The translations under genes were made by a program, and so were the position numbers. Source: 13-2-20CM-68-14 sp046723355 (lineage in GTDB: Bacteria > Actinomycetota > Thermoleophilia > Gaiellales > Gaiellaceae). Taken from it: a DNA stretch of 64,000 nucleotides. Below, piece after piece: positions 49,180-58,427 of this stretch. Position 1 is the stretch's first letter. Each line of letters begins with the position of its first letter. The stretch covers positions 62,001 through 126,000 of the forward strand of contig JBKOUJ010000035.1 in assembly GCA_046723355.1 (NCBI GenBank). The letters are read 5' to 3'. The notes beneath the pieces are model-generated. The model searched no databases. It was not told the DNA's origin and saw only the letters and a program-made list of their open reading frames with translations.

Positions 49180-49979
49180 CTGAGATCTCAGCGGCACTCG
49201 TCAAGGAGCTCCGCGATCTGACGGGTGCCGGGTTCATGGAGTGCAAGCGCGCACTCCAGGAGACGAACGGCGACCTCGAGGTGGCGCAGAAGCTCCTGCG
49301 CGAGCGCGGCGTGGCGAGCGCCGCCAAGCGCGCGGGGCGCGAGACCCCTCAGGGCAAGGTCGGCTACCGCGTCGGGGACGACCGCAAGCGCGGCGTCATC
49401 GTCGCCGTCGGCTGCGAGACCGAGCCCGTCTCGAACAACGACGAATTCCTCGCCTTCGCGAAAAAGGTGCTCGAGACCGTCGAGCGGGAGGGCCCGCCCG
49501 CAGTCGAGCAGCTCGACCATGAGCGGCAGGAGCTCGTAGGCAAGCTCGGCGAGAACATCGTCGTCGCCGGCGCGGCCCGTTTCGAAGCCGTCGACGGCGC
49601 TGTGATCGACGGCTACGCCCACCCGCCGGCGAACAAGCTCGGCGTGCTCGTCCAGGTCCGCGGCGGCTCTGACGAGCTGGCGCGCAAGCTGGCGATGCAC
49701 ATCGCCGCCTCGCCGGGTACGCGCTGGATCGGCCGCGACGACGTGCCGGGAGAGATCGTCACGGCGGAACGCGAGATCTACGCGAACTCCGACGAGGTTC
49801 AGTCCAAGCCCGAGCAGGCGCGCGAGAAGATCGTCGAGGGCATGCTGAACAAGCGCTTCTTCGCCGAGCAGGTGCTCGTCGACCAACCATGGATTCACGA
49901 GGCCTCGAAGAGCGTGGGCGAGGTTCTCGGCGACGAGGACGCCGAGGTACTCGAATTCGAGCGGCTCCAGCTCGGATAA
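49176..49979 (+). CDS. tsf: Elongation factor Ts
   Basis: EF-Ts recycles EF-Tu. It begins TEISAALVKELRDLTGAGFM and ECKRALQE (the TDVGMMDCKKAL region), followed by GCETEPVSNNDEFLAFAKK and a C-terminal EGMLNKRFFAEQVLVDQPWI. The 267 residues fit the family. It lies between rpsB and pyrH in the universal order. Confidence 0.98.
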   Translation: MTEISAALVKELRDLTGAGFMECKRALQETNGDLEVAQKLLRERGVASAAKRAGRETPQGKVGYRVGDDRKRGVIVAVGCETEPVSNNDEFLAFAKKVLETVEREGPPAVEQLDHERQELVGKLGENIVVAGAARFEAVDGAVIDGYAHPPANKLGVLVQVRGGSDELARKLAMHIAASPGTRWIGRDDVPGEIVTAEREIYANSDEVQSKPEQAREKIVEGMLNKRFFAEQVLVDQPWIHEASKSVGEVLGDEDAEVLEFERLQLG

Positions 49980-49985
49980 CGATCC

Positions 49986-50762
49986 ATGGCCGTCCGCTCC
50001 GAAGAGGAAGTCGCTTCCGAGCGCCCTGGCCGGGCCGTCTTCCAGCGCGTGCTGCTCAAGCTCTCGGGCGAGGCGCTGATGGGCGACAAGGAATACGGGC
50101 TGGACCGCGGGCGGATCGATGCGATCGCCGGCGAGATCGTCGGCGTCCAGAAACAGGGCGTCGAGCTCGCAATCGTCGTCGGCGCCGGGAACATCTACCG
50201 AGGCATGGCCGCCGCGGCAGAAGGGATGGACCGCGCGACCGCCGACTATGCGGGGATGCTGGCAACGCTCCTCAACGCGCTCGCTCTGCAGGACGCGCTC
50301 GAGCGGCGCGGCGCCCACACGCGGGTCCTCTCCGCGCTGGAGGTCTCCGAGGTAGCCGAGCCGTACATCCGCCGCCGGGCGATCCGCCACCTCGAGAAGC
50401 AGCGGATCGTCATCTTCGCCGCCGGAACGGGCAACCCGTTCTTCACGACCGACACCGCCGCGGCCCTCCGGGCGCTCGAGATCAATGCGGACGCGATCCT
50501 GATGGCGAAGCACGCGGTCGAGGGGGTCTACGCCGGCGACCCTCGGGTCGACCCGGACGCCGAGTTCCTTCCCGAGATCACTCACCTGGAGGCGATCGAG
50601 CGCGGCCTGAAGGTGATGGACACGACGGCGCTCTCGCTCTGCATGGACAATCACCTTCCGATCCACGTCTTCGCGCTCGCGGACGACAACATCCGCCGAG
50701 TCGTCGACGGCGAGCGTGTCGGCACCATCGTTTCCACCCCCACAACCGGAGCTGCCAGATGA
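49986..50762 (+). CDS. pyrH: UMP kinase
   Basis: PyrH phosphorylates UMP and is a hexamer of the amino-acid kinase fold. Motifs are FQRVLLKLSGEALMGD (N-terminal Lys), VVGAGNIYRG, DYAGMLATLLNALALQDALE, GTGNPFFTTDTAAALRALEI and GVYAGDPRVDPDAEF. The N-terminus has about 18 extra charged residues. It overlaps frr by 4 nt (ATGA). Confidence 0.98.
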   Translation: MAVRSEEEVASERPGRAVFQRVLLKLSGEALMGDKEYGLDRGRIDAIAGEIVGVQKQGVELAIVVGAGNIYRGMAAAAEGMDRATADYAGMLATLLNALALQDALERRGAHTRVLSALEVSEVAEPYIRRRAIRHLEKQRIVIFAAGTGNPFFTTDTAAALRALEINADAILMAKHAVEGVYAGDPRVDPDAEFLPEITHLEAIERGLKVMDTTALSLCMDNHLPIHVFALADDNIRRVVDGERVGTIVSTPTTGAAR

Positions 50763-51319
50763 CGATCGACGAGTTCATTCAGGACGCGACCCGCCGCATG
50801 GACAAGTCCGTCGAGTCCGCCCAGCACGAGTTCAACACGCTGCGCACGGGCCGAGCTTCCGCGGCGCTGCTCGACCGCATCCAGGTCGACTACTACGGCA
50901 CGAAGACGCCGCTCAAGCAGCTCGCGACGATCAACGCACCGGAGCCGCGGCTCCTGACCGTGCAGCCGTTCGATCCGAGCTCCCTGCCGGGGATCGAACG
51001 GACGATCCAGGAGTCCGATCTCGGGCTGACGCCGTCGAACGACGGCAAGATCATCCGCCTGCCGATCCCCCAGCTCACGGAGGAGCGCCGCAAGGAGCTT
51101 GTCAAGGTTGCGCGGCAGATGGCCGAGGACGGCAAGGTCGCGATTCGGAACGTCCGCCGTGACGTCATGCACCACCTCAAGGAGCTCGTCGACAAAGGCG
51201 ACGTCGGCAGCGACGAGGAGCACCGGGCCGAGGAACGCGTGCAGAAGCTCACCGACGAACACACCCACAAGATCGACGACCTCCTGAAGCGGAAGGAAGA
51301 GGAAATCCTCGAGGTGTGA
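50759..51319 (+). CDS. frr: Ribosome recycling factor
   Basis: RRF, with EF-G, splits post-termination ribosomes. The 186 residues run MTIDEFIQDATRRMDKSVES, FNTLRTGRASAALLDRIQVD, YYGTKTPLKQLATI, PFDPSSLPGIERTIQESDLGL, RLPIPQLTEERRKELVK and RRDVMHHLKEL. ATG 50759 is coupled to the pyrH stop. Confidence 0.98.
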   Translation: MTIDEFIQDATRRMDKSVESAQHEFNTLRTGRASAALLDRIQVDYYGTKTPLKQLATINAPEPRLLTVQPFDPSSLPGIERTIQESDLGLTPSNDGKIIRLPIPQLTEERRKELVKVARQMAEDGKVAIRNVRRDVMHHLKELVDKGDVGSDEEHRAEERVQKLTDEHTHKIDDLLKRKEEEILEV

Positions 51320-51328
51320 GGGCCTCCC

Positions 51329-52060
51329 GTGGGCCTGTTCGACCGATTTAGGAAAGATCGCGCCGAGCCGCCGCTCGAGCCGGTCGGCTGCGTGGCGATC
51401 ATCCTCGACGGCAACGCGCGCTGGGCGGCCGCACACGGCGTGCCTGTCGCGGAGGGCCACCGCGAGGGAACGCGCGCCCTGCGTAGGACGGTCGAGGCCG
51501 CGATCGAGCTCGGGATCGGCGCGGTGGTCGTCTACGGCTTCTCGACGGAGAACTGGACGCGGCCTCCGGACGAGGTCGACGACCTGATGGAGATCTTCGG
51601 CGAGACGATCGACCGGGAGCTGCCCGATCTCGCCAGGCAGGGCGTGCGGGTCCGGTTCCTCGGCCGCCGCGACCGCGCGCCGGAGGAGCTCCAGGACAAG
51701 ATGGCCGAGCTCGAGGCGGCAACGGGGACGAACGACCGCCTCGACCTCTGGATCGCGTTCGACTACGGCGGCCGCGCAGAGCTGGCCGACGCCGCCAAGC
51801 GGCTCGTCCAGGCCGGGATCGCCCCGGAGGAGATCGACGAGGACACGTTCGCGCGGGCGCTGTACGAGCCGGACTTGCCGGATCCTGACCTACTGATCCG
51901 CACCGCCGGCGACCAGCGCATCTCGAACTTCCTGCTCTGGCAGCTCGCGTATGCGGAGCTCGTCTTCCTCGACACGACCTGGCCGGACTTCGGCGAGGCC
52001 GACCTGCGCGCGGCACTTGGGGAGTACGCGACCCGCGAGCGGCGCTTCGGCGGTCGCTAG
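51329..52060 (+). CDS. uppS: Undecaprenyl (di-trans,poly-cis) diphosphate synthase
   Basis: UppS makes the C55 lipid carrier for peptidoglycan. The 243 residues show CVAIILDGNARWAA (Asp/Asn/Arg catalytic region), GHREGTRALRR, YGFSTENWTRP, FDYGGRAELADAAKRL and LLIRTAGDQRISNFLLWQLA. It starts at GTG 51329 and abuts cdsA directly. Confidence 0.97.
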   Translation: MGLFDRFRKDRAEPPLEPVGCVAIILDGNARWAAAHGVPVAEGHREGTRALRRTVEAAIELGIGAVVVYGFSTENWTRPPDEVDDLMEIFGETIDRELPDLARQGVRVRFLGRRDRAPEELQDKMAELEAATGTNDRLDLWIAFDYGGRAELADAAKRLVQAGIAPEEIDEDTFARALYEPDLPDPDLLIRTAGDQRISNFLLWQLAYAELVFLDTTWPDFGEADLRAALGEYATRERRFGGR

Positions 52061-52858
52061 ATGGCCTCGCTCTGGTCGCGCATCCTCGTCGTCGCCGTGT
52101 TGCTGCCGGCGGTGCTCGGCCTCGTCTACCTCGGCGGCTGGTGGCTCTGGGTGCTCGCGCTAGTGGCCGGTCTGATCGCGCTGCACGAGCTGTACCGGAT
52201 GGCCCGGTCCCTGCGGCCGCTCGTGCTCGCCGGCTTCACCGGCCTCGCGCTGGCGCTGCTGGGTGCCCAGCTCGGCGGCGTCGCCTGGATGACCGGCGGC
52301 TTTCTCGTCACGCTCGCGCTCGCTTTCGTGCTGAAGGGCATCTCGGAGACCAGACAGTCGATGGTCGTCGCAATTGCGGTGACCGTGCTCGGCGTTGCCT
52401 GGATCGGGCTCGGCCTCGGGCACGCGTTGCTCATCCGGGCGATCCCCGAGCACGGCCGCCTCGCGGTGTTCACGGTGATGCTGGCCGTGTTCGCCTCGGA
52501 CACCGCCGCGTACTTCACCGGTCTCGCGATCGGCCGGCACCGGATGGCGCCGGTGCTCTCGCCGGGCAAGACGTGGGAGGGGCTCGTCGGCGGCACGATC
52601 GTCGCCGTGCTGGTGCCGTTCTTCGCGCTCTACCACCAACACTTCCTGACGGTCGGCGAGTCGATCGCCCTGGGTGTCGTGATCGCGATCGTCGCGCCGC
52701 TCGGCGACCTGTTCGAGTCGGCCCTGAAACGCGACATGAACGTGAAGGACACCGGCCGCCTCCTGGCCGGCCACGGCGGCATGCTCGATCGCATCGACGC
52801 GCTCCTCTTCACGTCGGTCGCGTCGTACTACCTGATCCGCGCGTTCGGTTGGACGTGA
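52061..52858 (+). CDS. cdsA: Phosphatidate cytidylyltransferase
   Basis: CdsA makes CDP-diacylglycerol for phospholipid synthesis, using the CTP that PyrG supplies. The protein has 265 residues with about eight membrane helices and the CDS signature near the C-terminus (GDLFESALKRDMNVKDTGRL, then HGGMLDRIDALLF), plus SDTAAYFTGLAIGRHRMAP and SPGKTWEG. It lies between uppS and dxr. Confidence 0.96.
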   Translation: MASLWSRILVVAVLLPAVLGLVYLGGWWLWVLALVAGLIALHELYRMARSLRPLVLAGFTGLALALLGAQLGGVAWMTGGFLVTLALAFVLKGISETRQSMVVAIAVTVLGVAWIGLGLGHALLIRAIPEHGRLAVFTVMLAVFASDTAAYFTGLAIGRHRMAPVLSPGKTWEGLVGGTIVAVLVPFFALYHQHFLTVGESIALGVVIAIVAPLGDLFESALKRDMNVKDTGRLLAGHGGMLDRIDALLFTSVASYYLIRAFGWT

Positions 52859-52898
52859 GGGCATCCAAGGCGACCCTCCGCTCGTACACTTCGATGCA

Positions 52899-53960
52899 AT
52901 GAAGCGAATCGCCCTCCTCGGGGCCACCGGGTCGATCGGGCGACAGGCGCTGGAGATCATCGACGCCCATCCGGAGCTGGAGCTGGTCGCGGCGGCCTCA
53001 GGTTCCCGGCCGATCGACGGGCTCGCGCCGCTGACGCAGGTCGGCGGAGACCCGACCGAGCTCCTCGAGCATGCGCAGCCCGACGTGGTCCTCAACGCGG
53101 TCGTGGGTTTCGCCGGCCTCCCGGCGACGCTCTGGGCGCTCGAGCGAGGGATCGACCTCGCGCTCGCGAACAAGGAGAGCCTCGTGGCGGCTGGCGATCT
53201 GGCGACCGCCGCCTGGCGGCGTGGCGGAGGGCGGCTGCTCCCAGTCGACAGCGAACACTCCGCCGCCTACCAGTGCCTCGAGGGCCGCGATCCTGAGAGC
53301 CTCCACTCCCTGGTTCTCACCGCATCGGGCGGCCCATTTCGAGGTCGTGGGCGGGAGGAACTGGCCGATGTGACCCCTGATGAGGCGCTCGCGCACCCGA
53401 CCTGGAACATGGGCCCGAAGATCACGATCGACTCGTCGACGCTCGCCAACAAGGGCCTCGAGTTGATCGAGGCGCACTTCCTCTTCGATATCGACTACGA
53501 CCGGATCGAGGTCGTGATCCACCCGACCTCGACCGTGCATGCGCTCGTCCGCTTCCGCGACGGCGCCGCGGTCGCGCACCTCGGGTATCCCGACATGCGC
53601 GTCCCGATCTCTTTCGCGCTCACGTACCCCGAGCGGGCCGCGACGCCCATTCCGCCGCTCGACCTCGCCTCGGGCCTGACGCTCGAGTTCGAGGCGCCCG
53701 ACCTGGAGACGTTTCCCCTTCTCGCGCTGGCGCGCGAGGCGGGGGAGCGTGGCGGCACGTACCCATGCGCGTTCAACGCCGCGAACGAAGTCGCAGTCGC
53801 AGCGTTCCTTGACGGCCGACTGCCGTTCCTCTCGATCGCAGAGGCGGTCGAGGAGACGCTCGGATCCGTCGAGGGCGACCCCGCGCGTGACCTGAACGAA
53901 CTCGTCGAGGCCGACGCCGAGGCGCGCCGCCTCGCGGAACGAACGGCGGCTGCCGCGTGA
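52899..53960 (+). CDS. dxr: 1-deoxy-D-xylulose 5-phosphate reductoisomerase
   Basis: The committed enzyme of the MEP isoprenoid pathway. The 353 residues show IALLGATGSIGRQALEII (NADPH), ANKESLVAAG, PVDSEHSAAYQCLEGR, SGGPFRG, HPTWNMGPKITIDSSTLANK and CAFNAANEVAVAAFLDG. It uses its own -10 (TACACT 52885-52890, 8 nt before ATG) and overlaps rseP. IspG, two genes on, belongs to the same pathway. Confidence 0.98.
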   Translation: MKRIALLGATGSIGRQALEIIDAHPELELVAAASGSRPIDGLAPLTQVGGDPTELLEHAQPDVVLNAVVGFAGLPATLWALERGIDLALANKESLVAAGDLATAAWRRGGGRLLPVDSEHSAAYQCLEGRDPESLHSLVLTASGGPFRGRGREELADVTPDEALAHPTWNMGPKITIDSSTLANKGLELIEAHFLFDIDYDRIEVVIHPTSTVHALVRFRDGAAVAHLGYPDMRVPISFALTYPERAATPIPPLDLASGLTLEFEAPDLETFPLLALAREAGERGGTYPCAFNAANEVAVAAFLDGRLPFLSIAEAVEETLGSVEGDPARDLNELVEADAEARRLAERTAAAA

Positions 53961-55189
53961 GCATTTTCATTGCGATCTTTGGACTGGCGTTCCTCGTGCT
54001 CATCCACGAGGCGGGCCACTTCTTCACCGCCCGTGCCGTCGGCATGAAGCCGCGGAAGTTCTACATCGGTTTCCCCCCGGCGCTCGCGAAAACGAACCGG
54101 AACGGGATCGAGTACGGCATCGGCGCGATCCCGCTCGGCGGTTACGTGAAGATCCCCGGCATGCACAGGCCGGCGCCGTCCGACCTGGACTCGTACTTCG
54201 GCCCGGCCTTGATGCACGACCCGTCGCTGGTGGGCCCGGTCGAGCGCCTGAAACGGCTGGTGGCGGAGGGAAACTTCGCCGCTGCAAGGAGCGAGCTCGC
54301 GGATCTCGACGAGGCGCTCCAGCGCGCGCGGCTTCCCACCCCGGCGGCCCGCGCGGCCAGGCGCGGCCGGAGCGAGCTGGCCGACGCCCTCGGGGACGAC
54401 GCCTACTGGCGCCAGGGGACCGCGAAGCGCGTCGCTGTCATCGCCGCCGGTCCGGCGACGAACATCGTCTTCGCGATCCTGATCCTGGCGGTCGTCTACA
54501 TGCTCGGCGTTCCGAACGGCGCCTCGACCCGCGTGAACAGGGTGTCACCCGAATCACCTGCTGCGCACGCCGGCCTCCGTCATGGCGACCGCATCGTCGC
54601 GGTCAACCAGCAGCCGACGAAGACTTTCAAAGAGGTCTCAAAGGCCATCAAGGCGAGCAAGGGCAAGGCGATCATCGTGTCGGTCGTCCGGCGCGGCAAC
54701 TACATCGAGCTGCCCCCCGAGGAGACGATCCGTCATAACGGCTACTACGCCTACGGCTTTACGCCGGCGGGGATCGTCTACAAGCGGTACGACCCGGCGA
54801 CCGCGGTCGCGTACGCCGGCAAGGACACATGGGATGTGACGGCCGGAATCGCGAGCTCGCTGGCCGGGATCGTCAAAGGGGGCCAGGGCCGCAAGGACGT
54901 CTCGTCGACCGTCGGCATCGTCGACGTCTCCAGCCAGGCGGTCAAGACCGACTACCGCGACTACCTGGGGATCTTGGCGCTGATCAGCCTCTCGCTCGCG
55001 CTCCTGAACCTGCTGCCGCTGTTGCCGCTCGACGGCGGCCACATCGCGTTCTCCCTGTTCGAGGGAATCCGGGGCCGCGCGGTCGGCCGGGCCGTCTACG
55101 AGCGCGTCTCCGTCGTTGGAATTGCCCTGGTCTTGTTCATGTTCTTCGTAGGGCTCTCCAACGACTTGGGTCGAATCGGCGGAGGCTAA
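53957..55189 (+). CDS. rseP: Site-2 protease RseP-like zinc metalloprotease
   Basis: The 410-residue intramembrane protease has HEAGHFFTAR (zinc HExxH, about 16-25) in the first helix, a PDZ domain (about 190-260, SPAAHAGLRHGDRIVAVNQQ) and LLPLLPLDGGHIAF (the distal Asp motif). It cleaves anti-sigma factors or signal-peptide remnants. About 50 extra residues (KRLVAEGNFAAARSELADLD) are inserted after the first helix, before the membrane-returning segment. GTG 53957 overlaps the dxr stop. Confidence 0.93.
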   Translation: MSIFIAIFGLAFLVLIHEAGHFFTARAVGMKPRKFYIGFPPALAKTNRNGIEYGIGAIPLGGYVKIPGMHRPAPSDLDSYFGPALMHDPSLVGPVERLKRLVAEGNFAAARSELADLDEALQRARLPTPAARAARRGRSELADALGDDAYWRQGTAKRVAVIAAGPATNIVFAILILAVVYMLGVPNGASTRVNRVSPESPAAHAGLRHGDRIVAVNQQPTKTFKEVSKAIKASKGKAIIVSVVRRGNYIELPPEETIRHNGYYAYGFTPAGIVYKRYDPATAVAYAGKDTWDVTAGIASSLAGIVKGGQGRKDVSSTVGIVDVSSQAVKTDYRDYLGILALISLSLALLNLLPLLPLDGGHIAFSLFEGIRGRAVGRAVYERVSVVGIALVLFMFFVGLSNDLGRIGGG

Positions 55190-55198
55190 ACTCGCCGC

Positions 55199-56353
55199 GT
55201 GGCGAGCGAACGCTCGATCAACGTAGGCGGCGTCCAGGTCGGCGGCGGCGCGCCCGTCGTGGTGCAGTCGATGACGCTGACGAAGACGCACGACGTCGAG
55301 GAAACGACGGCGCAGATCGCCGCCCTCACGTCGGCCGGGTGCGAGATCGTTCGGGTCGCGGTGCCGAAAGCCGAGGACGCCGACGCGCTTCCGAAGCTTG
55401 TGCGGCTCTCGCCGATCCCGGTCATCGCCGACATCCACTTCAACGCCAGCCTGGCGCTGCGTGCAATCGACGCCGGCGTCGCCGCGGTGCGGATCAACCC
55501 CGGCAACATCGGCGGTGCCGACAAGGTCGCCGAGGTCGTCCGGGCGGCCAAGAAGGCGGGCATCCCGATGCGGATCGGGGCCAACTCGGGCTCGCTTCCG
55601 AAGCACCTCGCGGAGTTGGCCCAGAAGGACCAGGCTGAGGCGCTCGTCGAGGCTGCCCTCGAGGAAGTGCGCCTGCTCGAGAGCCTCGACTACTACGACT
55701 TCAAGATCTCGGTCAAGTCGAGCCACGTGCCGACGATGATCCGCGCGTACCGGCTGCTGGCCTCGAAGGTGCCGTACCCGCTCCATCTCGGCGTCACTGA
55801 GGCGGGAACGCCGTACTCGGGGTCGATCAAGAGCGCGGTCGGAATGGGCGCGCTGCTCGTCGACGGGATCGGCGACACGCTTCGCGTCTCCTTAACCGCC
55901 GACCCGGTCGAGGAGGTGCGCACAGGCTTCGAGATCTTGAAGGCGCTGGGCCTACGCGAGCGCGGCCCGATCATGATCGCGTGCCCGAGCTGCGGGCGCG
56001 ACAACGTCGGCGTCCAGACCCTCGCCGAGAAGGTCGAGGAGCGCCTGCATGCGTACCCCCAGCACTTCGAGGTCGCCGTTCTCGGCTGCGCCGTCAACGG
56101 ACCGGGAGAGGCGGGTGACGCCGACTTCGGCATTGCCGGCGGCCGCGACGTCGGGTTCGTCTATGCACACGGCCGCGTGCTGAAGAAGGTGTCATCGGAG
56201 ATCCTCGTCGACGAGCTCTTCCACGAGATCGACAAATGGATCGCCGACGGCATGCACCGCCCGAAGCGCCTCAAGATGGCGAAGCCGGCGGCGCTGGCCA
56301 TGGCAGAGGCGTCGTTGATCCCGCTGGAAGAGGCGCCGCGTGACCGCGTTTAG
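55199..56353 (+). CDS. ispG: 4-hydroxy-3-methylbut-2-enyl diphosphate synthase
   Basis: IspG is the penultimate MEP-pathway enzyme, with a 4Fe-4S cluster. The 384 residues show VQSMTLTKTHDVEETTAQI, VRINPGNIGG, LHLGVTEAGTPYSGSIKSA and the cluster ligands CPSCGRDNVG and LGCAVNGPGEAGDAD. TAAACT (55187-55192) is 6 nt before GTG 55199. Its C-terminal residues MAEASLIPLE are echoed downstream of the adjoining palindrome element. Confidence 0.97.
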   Translation: MASERSINVGGVQVGGGAPVVVQSMTLTKTHDVEETTAQIAALTSAGCEIVRVAVPKAEDADALPKLVRLSPIPVIADIHFNASLALRAIDAGVAAVRINPGNIGGADKVAEVVRAAKKAGIPMRIGANSGSLPKHLAELAQKDQAEALVEAALEEVRLLESLDYYDFKISVKSSHVPTMIRAYRLLASKVPYPLHLGVTEAGTPYSGSIKSAVGMGALLVDGIGDTLRVSLTADPVEEVRTGFEILKALGLRERGPIMIACPSCGRDNVGVQTLAEKVEERLHAYPQHFEVAVLGCAVNGPGEAGDADFGIAGGRDVGFVYAHGRVLKKVSSEILVDELFHEIDKWIADGMHRPKRLKMAKPAALAMAEASLIPLEEAPRDRV

Positions 56354-56407
56354 CGGCCGCCCGAGTGAATCGGGCGGCCTCTTAAGCGACGCCGCGAGCG
56401 GCGTCGC
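56353..56407. repeat. Dispersed palindrome pair, copy B
   Basis: The first palindrome (56355-56364 with 56370-56379, loop GTGAA) starts two bases after the ispG TAG. The second is GCGACGCCGC-GA-GCGGCGTCGC (56386-56407). 56353-56383 is the exact reverse complement of 44930-44960, so this is an inverted copy of the element after lspA. Confidence 0.75.
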
Positions 56408-56496
56408 AGTGGCCGAGGCTTCGCTGATTCCGATCGAGTGCGGGACGCTCGCCGGCTCATCCAAACACAAGAGGACGTCGAGCGAGTCCTGACGGC

Positions 56497-56658
56497 ATGG
56501 ACGCAACTTTCAGCGGGAACGATCAAGACGACGCGCCGCTGCCGACCTACCTCTGCATCGTCGAGGTTCAGTCCCGTCCAGGCGCGGTCTTCGGCGTCGA
56601 TAGCTCTGTAAAGGCGCGCCCGCTCACGTGGCCGAAGGTGCTGTTAGTCCCGACGTGA
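56497..56658 (+). CDS. Possible small protein (53 aa)
   Basis: The frame encodes MDATFSGNDQDDAPLPTYLC, then IVEVQSRPGAVFGVDSSVKA and a short hydrophobic end KVLLVPT. No promoter box or Shine-Dalgarno stands out and no family is recognised. It could be a remnant, since the preceding 90 bp contain an echo of the ispG C-terminus. Confidence 0.3.
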   Translation: MDATFSGNDQDDAPLPTYLCIVEVQSRPGAVFGVDSSVKARPLTWPKVLLVPT

Positions 56659-56700
56659 CTTGATCTCCGAGCGCGTCGGGGTTCTAATAGCGGCTGACGC

Positions 56701-57444
56701 ATGGCCGCAGAGAAGCGTCAACCCGCCCAGCCGGAGGCCACGCCGCGAACGGCCAAGCCGGCACCCGAAGAGTTCGACGAGCTTCGGGATCACGTCCCTG
56801 CCGACATCCGCAACGTGCGGTTTCCCGTCTCGGTGCGAGGCTACGACCGCGATGCCGTAGAGACATACGTCAAACGCGTCAACCACGTGATCGCCGAGCT
56901 GGAGGTCAGCCGCTCGCCGAGAGCCGCGGTCCGGCACGCGCTCGACCGGGTCGGCAAGCAGACGGTGGCAGTTCTGCAGGAGGCGCGCGAGTCGGCCGAC
57001 AAGCTGCTCGAGGCGGCTCGCGATGAGGCCGACGCCGAGAAGGAGCGGGCCAAGGCGGAAGCCGCGAAGCTCGTGGTGAACGCGAGCGACGAGGCCGACC
57101 GGACGAAAGCGGAAGCGGACCAGGTCATGGCGGCGGCGAAGGCCCAGGCGGCGGAGATCGTCGGAGAGGCTCAGGCCGATGCCGAGAAGCGAAAACAGCA
57201 GGCCGACGGGGAAATCACCACAGCCAAGGACAAGGCCGACGCGCGGATGCGCAAGATCCAGAGCGATACCGAGGCTGTATGGAACGAACGCGGGCACCTG
57301 CTCGAGGAGACGCAGGCGATGGCCCAGAAGCTCCAGGAGCTCGCGGCCGGCGCCGCGTCGCGCCTCGTCGACGATCAGACCGAGCAGCAGACAACGGTCA
57401 CCGAACCCCAGGCGCGAAAGCGCCCGGCGACGCCGGAACGCTAG
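56701..57444 (+). CDS. DivIVA-like coiled-coil protein (247 aa)
   Basis: After a Pro/Ala-rich N-terminus, the DivIVA signature NVRFPVSVRGYDRDAVETYV plus KRVNHVIAEL (about 39-68) is followed by a long Ala/Glu/Lys coiled coil (about 85-220, EAARDEADAEKERAKAEAAK type repeats) and a Thr/Gln/Pro tail. Likely a polar or septal scaffold paralogous to the shorter protein at 43226. It is convergent with the methyltransferase, overlapping by 4 nt. Confidence 0.85.
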   Translation: MAAEKRQPAQPEATPRTAKPAPEEFDELRDHVPADIRNVRFPVSVRGYDRDAVETYVKRVNHVIAELEVSRSPRAAVRHALDRVGKQTVAVLQEARESADKLLEAARDEADAEKERAKAEAAKLVVNASDEADRTKAEADQVMAAAKAQAAEIVGEAQADAEKRKQQADGEITTAKDKADARMRKIQSDTEAVWNERGHLLEETQAMAQKLQELAAGAASRLVDDQTEQQTTVTEPQARKRPATPER

Positions 57445-58166
57445 AGCTGGGCGAAGTAGCGCTTGCCGGCGAGGGCGCTCGTCGGGTCGACCGATTCAAC
57501 TAGCCGAGTGGCTGCGCCGACTGCGGCCAGCGCGGACCGCACCTGCGCCTCATCGACTCCGATCATGCTGATGGGGTGGAGCCGCGCTCTGCGATAGAGC
57601 CACTCCTCCGACAGACCGAGCTTGGACAGTGCCCGGAAGAGACGTCTGCGCAGTTGGAGTCGATATCGCAGCGGCAGCGGCTCGGGAAGCTGGACGACGA
57701 TTGTCCCGCCGGGGCGAACGATCCGGGCGAATTCGCGGAGGTAATCGAGCACCTCACGCTCTGACGCCAGATGCTGGAGGACGAAGCTCGAGTAGGCGAA
57801 GTCGATCGAGTCGGAGCGGATCTCCGCGAGAAGCGGGTAGCTCTTATGCTCGAAGACGCAGTTCTTGAAGTCGCGATTGAACTCTTTCGCCAGCCTGATC
57901 ATCTCGGCCGAGCTGTCGACGCCGTAGCAGAGCTCGAACCGAGTCGAGAGGGCCCGGACGATCCGTCCCGCGCCGCAACCGAAATCGAGGGCCGTCGTAA
58001 AGCGACCAGGTCGAGCTTCGCGGTGCGAAAAGACAGCTGCAATCTCGTCCGCGCCGCTTGCAAAGAACGCATCGAGATCCCACCGCCCGTTCCTCGCGTC
58101 GTCACGACTGCAGATCGCCCAGAGGGGATCGAGTCGCGCCAACGAGTCCCACACACGATCCGACAA
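57441..58166 (-). CDS. Class I SAM-dependent methyltransferase
   Basis: The 241-residue protein carries motif I ALDFGCGAGRIVRALS (about 59-74), the acidic loop YGVDSSAEMI and motif IV/post I SIDFAYSSFVLQHLASEREV, then RIVRPGGTIVVQLPEP. The target is unknown. The start lies about 60 nt from the REP cluster that separates it from proS. Confidence 0.85.
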   Translation of the reverse strand: MSDRVWDSLARLDPLWAICSRDDARNGRWDLDAFFASGADEIAAVFSHREARPGRFTTALDFGCGAGRIVRALSTRFELCYGVDSSAEMIRLAKEFNRDFKNCVFEHKSYPLLAEIRSDSIDFAYSSFVLQHLASEREVLDYLREFARIVRPGGTIVVQLPEPLPLRYRLQLRRRLFRALSKLGLSEEWLYRRARLHPISMIGVDEAQVRSALAAVGAATRLVESVDPTSALAGKRYFAQL

Positions 58167-58225
58167 GCGACAACCATGTTACGGCCGCTCTGGCTCCCAC
58201 AAGCTCTGTCCCAAGAGCGGTTGAT

Positions 58226-58374
58226 GGGACAGTCCCCGTTCGGGGACAGTCCCTGAACCTGCGTCTGTTGGCCGTTGTCGGCGGAGGCGGGCTTTGCCCG
58301 CCGGAGCCTCAACTGCGCGGGACGCGCGTCATCCCGACGAGGGGGCACACGGGGGAAACCGGGTTTCCCCCGTG
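58226..58374. repeat. REP and palindrome cluster upstream of proS
   Basis: Three palindromes follow each other. A GGGACAGTCCC-type REP (58226-58253) matches 38286-38313 at 26 of 28 positions. GGCGGGC-TTT-GCCCGCC lies in a longer stem (58280-58308). CACGGGGGAAACC-G-GGTTTCCCCCGTG (58348-58374) is perfect and shares GGGGAAAC with the dnaE2 insertion. No gene lies between 58167 and 58427. Confidence 0.7.
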
Positions 58375-58427
58375 AAGGCGAGCGACGCGACGCCGACCCA
58401 GACAACACTTTGCGTAACCTCCGCGCA

